Shown: one piece after another, positions 59,376 to 64,000 of the stretch
How positions within the stretch are numbered: position 1 is the first letter of the stretch
Layout: each line of letters begins with the position of its first letter
Assembly (NCBI GenBank): GCA_963710715.1
Contig: CAVQBL010000018.1
Span: forward strand, 62,001 to 126,000
Direction: 5' to 3'
From: CAVQBL01 sp963710715
Lineage (GTDB): Bacteria; Pseudomonadota; Gammaproteobacteria; DSM-16500
Length of the DNA stretch: 64,000 nt
The notes under the pieces: model-generated
The model's database searches: none
Told to the model about the DNA's origin: nothing
What the model saw: only the letters and a program-made list of their open reading frames with translations
Translations under genes and position numbers: made by a program

Positions 59376-59521
59376 TAGAGTTTTTTCCAACCCCGCGTCC
59401 TTTTGTTGTTGCTCTTCGTTGCACCTGCGTTACGCTGCTCATGTATCACCAACATACACTCCGCTGCGTTACTCGGTGCGCCTCGATTAACAACAAAATA
59501 CTAGGTTTGAAAAGAACTCTA
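59376..59521. repeat. 146-bp imperfect palindrome after the WD40 gene
   Basis: TAGAGTTTTTTCCAACC at the left pairs imperfectly with AGGTTTGAAAAGAACTCTA at the right, and TTTTGTTGTT with AACAACAAAA inside. The loop holds GCGTTACGCTGCTC and CGCTGCGTTAC segments. It starts at the first base after the stop codon. It is probably another MITE-like element or a long terminator. The rest of the 219-base gap shows nothing else. Confidence 0.65.
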
Positions 59522-59594
59522 ATGATAAAACCTAAATATCTTTAAGACCGTGAGTAAGTTTGGGTAGGTTTAAATGAATGGAAGCGTATTAGAC

Positions 59595-60101
59595 TTAAAC
59601 TGGCTCCGCGAGAATTGAACGTATCGTCTCCAGCGTCATCATAAGCGTCATCGGTTGTAAAGGCGATGCTACAAAACCACGCGACAGATAAAATCTCTTG
59701 GCTTGTTCTGATAAAGCATGAACTAGAATGGCAAAAACACCTATATCATCAGCAATACTCACTGCACGAATCATCGCATCACGCAATAAGGCGCTACCCA
59801 GGCCATTGTTGTGATGATTTTTATCTATTGCTAATCTACCCAACAGCAATACGGGTAATGGATCCGGCATATTACGTCGCATTGTCTTGGGTGCAGCTTC
59901 ATGACTAATTGCGCCCGCTGACAAACTGTAATAGCCAATGACCTTTTTACTATTACACACAACAAAACAACGTGAAGCTCCTGACAACTGGTTCTTAAGG
60001 GCACGTTTTTTTAACCAATCGTCAAGTGATGGTTCTCCACTGTTAAAATCAACTAATTCATGATCGATTAAGATAGATGTTGGCGATGACAAATTAAGCA
60101 T
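59595..60101 (-). CDS. GNAT acetyltransferase toxin (TacT-like)
   Basis: This 168-residue protein has the GNAT fold markers typical of TacT/AtaT toxins: LDDWLKKRALKNQLSGASRCFV near the N-terminus, the acetyl-CoA loop DKNHHNNGLGSALLRDA, and the catalytic tyrosine in KRFYLSRGF. These toxins acetylate aminoacyl-tRNA. It follows its DUF1778 antitoxin by two bases. Confidence 0.92.
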   Translation of the reverse strand: MLNLSSPTSILIDHELVDFNSGEPSLDDWLKKRALKNQLSGASRCFVVCNSKKVIGYYSLSAGAISHEAAPKTMRRNMPDPLPVLLLGRLAIDKNHHNNGLGSALLRDAMIRAVSIADDIGVFAILVHALSEQAKRFYLSRGFVASPLQPMTLMMTLETIRSILAEPV

Positions 60102-60103
60102 GC

Positions 60104-60385
60104 TTATTTATCCCATGGCGCTTTCTTTTTGAGTAATCGACGTAATTTGTCAGTCGCTGGCAATGGCCGATCAAGTAAAGCTCTAAGCTTTGCAAATGTA
60201 TCAACACTCACCGTAAAAAATGCTTGATCAAGCAATACGCCTTCTGCTTCACGGCAAGCAGCATCGAGCATAAAGTCCGAGCGACTGCGACCCAATCGTT
60301 CTGCAGCTTGGTCAATCAGATCGCGTTGACGCGTCTTGGCTCGAATATTGATAGATATAGATTCTTTAGTTTGTGCACGTCTCAT
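60104..60385 (-). CDS. DUF1778 ribbon-helix-helix antitoxin (TacA-like)
   Basis: About 93 residues beginning MRRAQTKESISINIRAKTRQRDLIDQAAERLGRSRSDFML, the DUF1778 DNA-binding part, followed by the linker and toxin-binding tail. Start at 60385 leaves the operator palindrome outside the gene; the longer frame to 60466 adds hydrophobic residues not seen in the family. Confidence 0.9.
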   Translation of the reverse strand: MRRAQTKESISINIRAKTRQRDLIDQAAERLGRSRSDFMLDAACREAEGVLLDQAFFTVSVDTFAKLRALLDRPLPATDKLRRLLKKKAPWDK

Positions 60386-60412
60386 AGTGAATACCTCTTG
60401 ATATACATTTAG

Positions 60413-60428
60413 TATACATAATTGTATA
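60413..60428. promoter_or_regulatory. Operator-like palindrome of the TacAT module
   Basis: TATACA-TAAT-TGTATA, perfect, with a further TATACATTTAGTATAC-like half site adjacent. It lies about 28 bp upstream of the antitoxin start. A role in autorepression is inferred from position. Confidence 0.5.
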
Positions 60429-60528
60429 GCAAATTGCAATACAAATATAACAATGTGTCGCACCAAAATAGAAATGACCCTAAATAGGGAGGTGAATAAA
60501 TGCAGGGAGATAAAATAGGAAAAAAGAA

Positions 60529-61533
60529 TTAAGAGCTCTCAGCTCTAGGCTCTCGAGACAACAAGCTTTTCATCGCATCTCTAGGTGCTAATTTTCCTTG
60601 TAAAATTTCCAATACGACAGTGCTGATGGGCATGTCTATTTTTGATTTTTGTGCTAACCGTATCACAAATTCGGTATTCTGTTTGCCTTCTACAACTTGA
60701 TTAATTTCGCGCTCGGCTTCAGCTGGCGTTTTGCCTTTTCCTAATAAGATACCAAAACGTCGATTACGCGATTGATCATCAATGCAAGAGAGTACGAGAT
60801 CGCCTAAGCCAGCAAGGCCCATGAGAGTTTCTTGTTGTCCACCGAGAGTGGCTGCAAGGCGCATCATTTCTGCTAAGCCGCGTGTCATGAGTGCGCTACG
60901 GGCGTTTGCACCAAATCCCATACCATCGGAAATACCAGTCGCAATGGCGATGACATTTTTTACTATTCCACCCAGTTCAACACCCACCATATCTTTACTG
61001 ATATAAACGCGGAAGAATTGGTTATTGAAACGCAGCATAAGATCCTGCGCAAATGAGTTATGTTGACTTGCAACGACTACAGCTGTGGGTAGTCCCGCCG
61101 CAACTTCGCGCGCAAAAGAAGGGCCTGATAACACAGCAAAGGGACGTTCTGACCCAAGAATTTCTTTCGCGGTTTCATGAAGCAATTGTCCAGAGAAACG
61201 ATCGATACCTTTTGTAGCCCAAGCGATGCGTGAATCTTTTTTGATAAGCGGCTTAATTCGCATGAGTGTTTCACGAAAAGCAGATGAAGGAACAGCAATT
61301 AAAATATCGTTAACATCTTTTAACGTTGCAGCGAGATCAGCACTGACAGTCAATGATTCAGGAAACAAAATTCCTGGTAAATAGCGGCTATTTTGTTTTT
61401 CCGCGATCATGGTAGCGACCCGTTCTGGGGTGATGCTCCAGAGATGCACTTTTTGTCTGTTACGTGCCAAATGCAATGCTAGGGCAGTGCCCCATGAGCC
61501 TGCTCCTAGAATTGCAAATGGTTGATGCTCCAT
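60529..61533 (-). CDS. gpsA: Glycerol-3-phosphate dehydrogenase [NAD(P)+]
   Basis: This 334-residue enzyme makes sn-glycerol-3-phosphate for phospholipid synthesis. It has the Rossmann start LGAGSWGTALALHLARN, LSGPSFAREVA, the catalytic lysine in GGIVKNVIAIATG, and NARSALMTRGLAEM. It lies 12 bp downstream of secB, the usual secB-gpsA order. Confidence 0.97.
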   Translation of the reverse strand: MEHQPFAILGAGSWGTALALHLARNRQKVHLWSITPERVATMIAEKQNSRYLPGILFPESLTVSADLAATLKDVNDILIAVPSSAFRETLMRIKPLIKKDSRIAWATKGIDRFSGQLLHETAKEILGSERPFAVLSGPSFAREVAAGLPTAVVVASQHNSFAQDLMLRFNNQFFRVYISKDMVGVELGGIVKNVIAIATGISDGMGFGANARSALMTRGLAEMMRLAATLGGQQETLMGLAGLGDLVLSCIDDQSRNRRFGILLGKGKTPAEAEREINQVVEGKQNTEFVIRLAQKSKIDMPISTVVLEILQGKLAPRDAMKSLLSREPRAESS

Positions 61534-61545
61534 GAATCGTGAATC

Positions 61546-62052
61546 CTAATGAATTTTTCCTTCACCACTTTCTTCAGTTTTTTTGCTGGGTTGTTTTTCT
61601 TGAGATTCCAAATGTTGTGCATAGAGCGCATCAAAATTAACTGGAGCAAGAATAAGCTGTGGAAAACCGCCGCGCATGACGACATCGGATACAACTTCAC
61701 GCGCATAAGGGAACAGAATATTGGGGCAGAAGCTACCTAGCATTTGGCGCAGTTGCTCGCTTTCAAAGCCTGCTACCATAAATATTCCAGAGACATGGAC
61801 TTCGATAAGGAAAGCGGATTTTTTATTTGAAGTAACAGTCGCTGTTACAGATAAAATCACTTCGTGTACATTTTCTTGAATGCGATTGCTTTTGGTTTCA
61901 AGGTTGAGTTGTACTTCAGGTTTCCAATCTTCTACGAAAGTGTGGGGAGTGTTGGGTGCTTCGTAAGAAAGATCTTTAACATAAATGCGTTGCACTTCAA
62001 AATTAGGATTGTTGGCATTGTCTGGTGTGTTTGGTTGTTTAGCTGTTGTCAT
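61546..62052 (-). CDS. secB: Protein-export chaperone SecB
   Basis: This 168-residue chaperone has the conserved FEVQRIYVKDLSYEAPNTP strand, EVILSVTATV, and the CPNILFPYAREVVSDVVMRGGFPQLILAPVNFDALY core. It keeps preproteins unfolded for SecA. A short acidic C-terminal tail follows. It lies between grxC and gpsA on one strand. Confidence 0.97.
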   Translation of the reverse strand: MTTAKQPNTPDNANNPNFEVQRIYVKDLSYEAPNTPHTFVEDWKPEVQLNLETKSNRIQENVHEVILSVTATVTSNKKSAFLIEVHVSGIFMVAGFESEQLRQMLGSFCPNILFPYAREVVSDVVMRGGFPQLILAPVNFDALYAQHLESQEKQPSKKTEESGEGKIH

Positions 62053-62082
62053 GATTTTTTCCTTTATACAAATGATAATTTT

Positions 62083-62334
62083 TTAGGTTAATAATTTCTG
62101 CAGTTCACCTGAACGGTCAAGGGCTGAAAGATCATCAAAACCGCCAACAGGTTTGTCATTAATAAAAATTTGCGGGACTGTACGACGCCCACTTAAACGC
62201 TCCATTTCTTCACGTTTTGCGGGATCCAGGTCTATGCGAATTTCATTGTATGTAATATTTCTCGATTTTAATAGTTCTTTTGCCCAATCACAGTAGGGGC
62301 AACTACTCTTAGTATACATAACTACTTTTGTCAT
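62083..62334 (-). CDS. grxC: Glutaredoxin 3
   Basis: This 83-residue glutaredoxin has the CPYC active site (SSCPYCDWAKELL), the TVPQIFIND cis-proline region and the GGFDDLSALD glutathione-binding loop. It reduces protein disulfides with glutathione. It lies in the conserved rhodanese-grxC-secB-gpsA cluster. Confidence 0.95.
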   Translation of the reverse strand: MTKVVMYTKSSCPYCDWAKELLKSRNITYNEIRIDLDPAKREEMERLSGRRTVPQIFINDKPVGGFDDLSALDRSGELQKLLT

Positions 62335-62337
62335 TAT

Positions 62338-62763
62338 TTATTCTTTTACTAAAGGTAAGTTAGCATCTCGCCAGGCGCGTATTCCGCCAGCGAGTAATTG
62401 TACATTATTAAATCCTTGCTGTTTTAATAGAGCCGTAGCGCGGGGTGAATCAGTGCCAGTCATACACACTATTACAATGGGTTTCGATTTAAATTTTTCT
62501 AATTTTTTAGCTTTTTCTTGAAAACTAGAGAGTGGTAGCGACATAGCATCAATAATGTGCCCACTCGCATAAGCTTCCGGGGTGCGTATATCAACGATTA
62601 CGGCCTCTTCATGATTCATAAGGCGCGTCACTTGTGTTGGGTTCAGGCGCGTTCCTCCTTGCTTGAACCTAAAGAATTCAAGAATAATTAACGCAATAGC
62701 GACTGCAATGAGCGCTAAGCTCAGCATCCAATGGTGTTGAATAAATAAGGTTATATCTTGCAT
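62338..62763 (-). CDS. Membrane-anchored rhodanese-like protein (YibN-like)
   Basis: This 141-residue protein has one N-terminal helix (about 14-30) and a rhodanese domain with VDIRTPEAYASGHIIDAMSLPLS and the active-site loop VCMTGTDSPRA containing the catalytic cysteine. YibN-type proteins are found next to grxC and secB in gammaproteobacteria. Sulfur transfer is inferred from the fold. Confidence 0.93.
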   Translation of the reverse strand: MQDITLFIQHHWMLSLALIAVAIALIILEFFRFKQGGTRLNPTQVTRLMNHEEAVIVDIRTPEAYASGHIIDAMSLPLSSFQEKAKKLEKFKSKPIVIVCMTGTDSPRATALLKQQGFNNVQLLAGGIRAWRDANLPLVKE

Positions 62764-62808
62764 GGTATCACCTATCTGTGGAGGGAGGGATTATACACAG
62801 GCGGAAGC

Positions 62809-63165
62809 TTATGCATCAATCATTCTTTGTAATTTCTGTGTAATCAAGGTGATTTCTGCAGTAGTAAGTTGGGCAAGACGTGGATAAATGATTCTTCGAG
62901 TTGTTATTGAGCGACAGTGTTCTACTAAAGCGTAGCTCGTTGTTTCTAAGCTATCACGAGGAGAGAGTTTAATATGTAGGCTGCTAAATTCTGGGTAAGA
63001 ATGGCTGCTGAGTGGGCAAATAAAAATAGTCGGTGGGGTAATGTCTAGAATTTTTTGCGCGCTTAAAATTACTACAGGACGTATTTTACCAATCTCTGCT
63101 GCTTTAGCTGGATCAAGCCTTGCTAAATATACTCCCCCTCGGGTTAAGAAATGTTTTTCATCCAT
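62809..63165 (-). CDS. MazF/PemK-type toxin
   Basis: This 118-residue protein shows the MazF fold: RGGVYLARLDPAKAAEIGKIRPVVILS near the start, IFICPLSSHSYP, and the VEHCRSITTRRI region. These RNases cut mRNA at short sequence motifs. Its ATG overlaps the antitoxin stop by one base (TAATG). Confidence 0.9.
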   Translation of the reverse strand: MDEKHFLTRGGVYLARLDPAKAAEIGKIRPVVILSAQKILDITPPTIFICPLSSHSYPEFSSLHIKLSPRDSLETTSYALVEHCRSITTRRIIYPRLAQLTTAEITLITQKLQRMIDA

Positions 63166-63446
63166 TATTTTTCCTCAGTTTTTTTCCACCATTGGTTTTT
63201 ATCTTTTGGTAATTTAACATTTAAGTCCTCATCTATTTCTTGGGATTCTTTTAAATAATCCGGATGTTTTTTCATGGCAGCAAAGCTTTCGGTGATAGCG
63301 TCGAGTTCAAGTTGTGCCTTCTGGGATTCAAGCTCATGTTCAATGGCTTGACGGATAAATTCAGCGCGTGAAATACCCAGTCGGTGTGCTGCATCTTGGC
63401 TCTCTTTGGCTAACTTATCTGGTAAGTGTAATGAAAGGGCGGTCAT
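63165..63446 (-). CDS. Ribbon-helix-helix antitoxin paired with MazF/PemK
   Basis: About 93 residues starting MTALSLHLPDKLAKESQDAAHRLGISRAEFIRQAIEHEL, a clear RHH DNA-binding domain, then an acidic linker and a basic KNQWWKKTEEK tail. I use the ATG at 63446; the frame extends to 63521 but those residues are coded by the operator region and overlap the comF end. Confidence 0.88.
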   Translation of the reverse strand: MTALSLHLPDKLAKESQDAAHRLGISRAEFIRQAIEHELESQKAQLELDAITESFAAMKKHPDYLKESQEIDEDLNVKLPKDKNQWWKKTEEK

Positions 63447-63459
63447 GATATTAATACCT

Positions 63460-63475
63460 ATATCAAATATGATAT
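63460..63475. promoter_or_regulatory. Operator-like palindrome ahead of the MazEF-like module
   Basis: ATATCA-AATA-TGATAT, perfect, followed by further GATATCA and TATATCAT repeats to 63490. It lies 14 bp upstream of the antitoxin start. The tandem ATATCA half sites are what cooperative RHH repressors bind. Confidence 0.6.
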
Positions 63476-63486
63476 CAATAAGTATA

Positions 63487-64000
63487 TCATAAGCATGGCC
63501 GCGCACAACACCATACATCAATCTTTTTTACCCCAGCTGCTTTCAGTGTTTGGCAAAATTCAGAAATGGTATTACCTGTGGTGATAACATCATCTATCAC
63601 AGCAATATGCTGATAAGAGAGTTTTTTCACAACAGCGAATGCATTTTTAATATTGCGTTGACGTTCGTTGGCAGGCAAAGTGGCTTGTGCAGCAGTATAT
63701 TTAGTGCGTGCACATGCTTTGACATTAACCGGTAATTTTAAGTGTCGCGCGATAGGTCTTGCGATTTCTAAAGCTTGATTAAAGCCACGTTCTTGTAAGC
63801 GCTTAGGGTGTAATGGCACGGGTATAATGATTTCTGGTAATGGCTTATCTTGATACCAATCGGTTTGAATTTTCATTGCGAGCAATTCACCTAACACGCG
63901 AGCATAGACCAGTTGATGGTTAAATTTAAGCGCAAGAATGAGTTTGGTGATGGGAGATTCATACAGATATAGCGCATAGGTGGCATCAAAAGGCCGTGGT
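63487..64000 (-). CDS. comF: ComF family phosphoribosyltransferase-like protein (partial)
   Basis: The C-terminal 170 or so residues are visible; the 5' end lies beyond the window. Conserved ComF blocks are RPFDATYALYLYESPITKLI, LKFNHQLVYARVLG, IPVPLHPKRLQERGFNQALEIARPIA and the PRPP-type loop VIDDVITTGNTISE. ComF is needed for DNA uptake in competent bacteria, probably as an intracellular DNA-binding factor. The zinc-finger N-terminus is not in the window. Confidence 0.92.
   Translation of the reverse strand, partial: PRPFDATYALYLYESPITKLILALKFNHQLVYARVLGELLAMKIQTDWYQDKPLPEIIIPVPLHPKRLQERGFNQALEIARPIARHLKLPVNVKACARTKYTAAQATLPANERQRNIKNAFAVVKKLSYQHIAVIDDVITTGNTISEFCQTLKAAGVKKIDVWCCARPCL

Overview
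The window is AT-rich DNA from a gammaproteobacterium of the order Legionellales, Coxiellaceae- or Legionellaceae-like. The evidence is a Dot/Icm type IVB secretion locus (icmX, icmW, icmV, dotA, dotB, dotC, dotD, icmT, icmS), a type II secretion operon, a full cytochrome c maturation operon, an aa3-type oxidase locus, and several eukaryotic-like proteins (ankyrin, WD40, PP2C) of the kind this order exports. I cannot fix the genus from the sequence alone.

Layout. 1-3.7 kb: gspD-gspE-gspF of type II secretion (gspF cut by the window edge). 3.8-5.5 kb: exonuclease I and a NIF3-like protein. 5.7-7.6 kb: an unknown lysine-rich, effector-like gene and a tiny ORF behind a strong promoter. 7.8-11 kb: tRNA-Gly(CCC), an AsmA-like protein, exonuclease III and a Rieske protein. 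11-18 kb: a mosaic accessory region with a 1648-bp IS1634-type element that duplicated 220 bp of its target, a membrane protein gene, a CPBP protease, a tripartite hipB-hipS-hipT toxin system and a two-gene unit of unknown function. 18-22.8 kb: rph and yicC, then a PP2C-like phosphatase and an AAA ATPase inserted into a duplicated yicC/ccmI junction. 22.8-29.2 kb: ccmABCDEFGHI in translationally coupled order, with ccmG frameshifted. 29.2-34.7 kb: ankyrin protein, VapC/Phd and HigBA modules and a large effector-like protein. 34.7-48.4 kb: cytochrome oxidase subunits and assembly genes (coxC, coxB, coxA, ctaG, surf1, ctaA, ctaB, sco), c-type cytochromes, a thioredoxin and a cation exchanger, interrupted by a PIN toxin module. 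48.5-59.4 kb: the Dot/Icm locus ending in a 14-blade WD40 protein. 59.6-64 kb: TacAT-like module, gpsA, secB, grxC, rhodanese, MazEF-like module and the end of comF.

The genes fit together as an aerobic, haem-rich respiratory core (Ccm matures the c haems, CtaA/CtaB make haem A, Sco/Surf1/CtaG assemble the oxidase) beside host-interaction machinery and its likely cargo. The main surprise is how the accessory genes sit. Several are flanked by duplicated pieces of the neighbouring housekeeping gene, and an IS1634-type element with a 220-bp target duplication lies in the same window. Other notable points are a PP2C-like protein whose DGH motif lies after all the other motifs, a second copy of the HipB-type operator in front of an unknown two-gene unit, mobile palindromes that contribute coding sequence to ccmC and to a cytochrome c gene, and one-base frameshifts in dotA (two) and ccmG (one).
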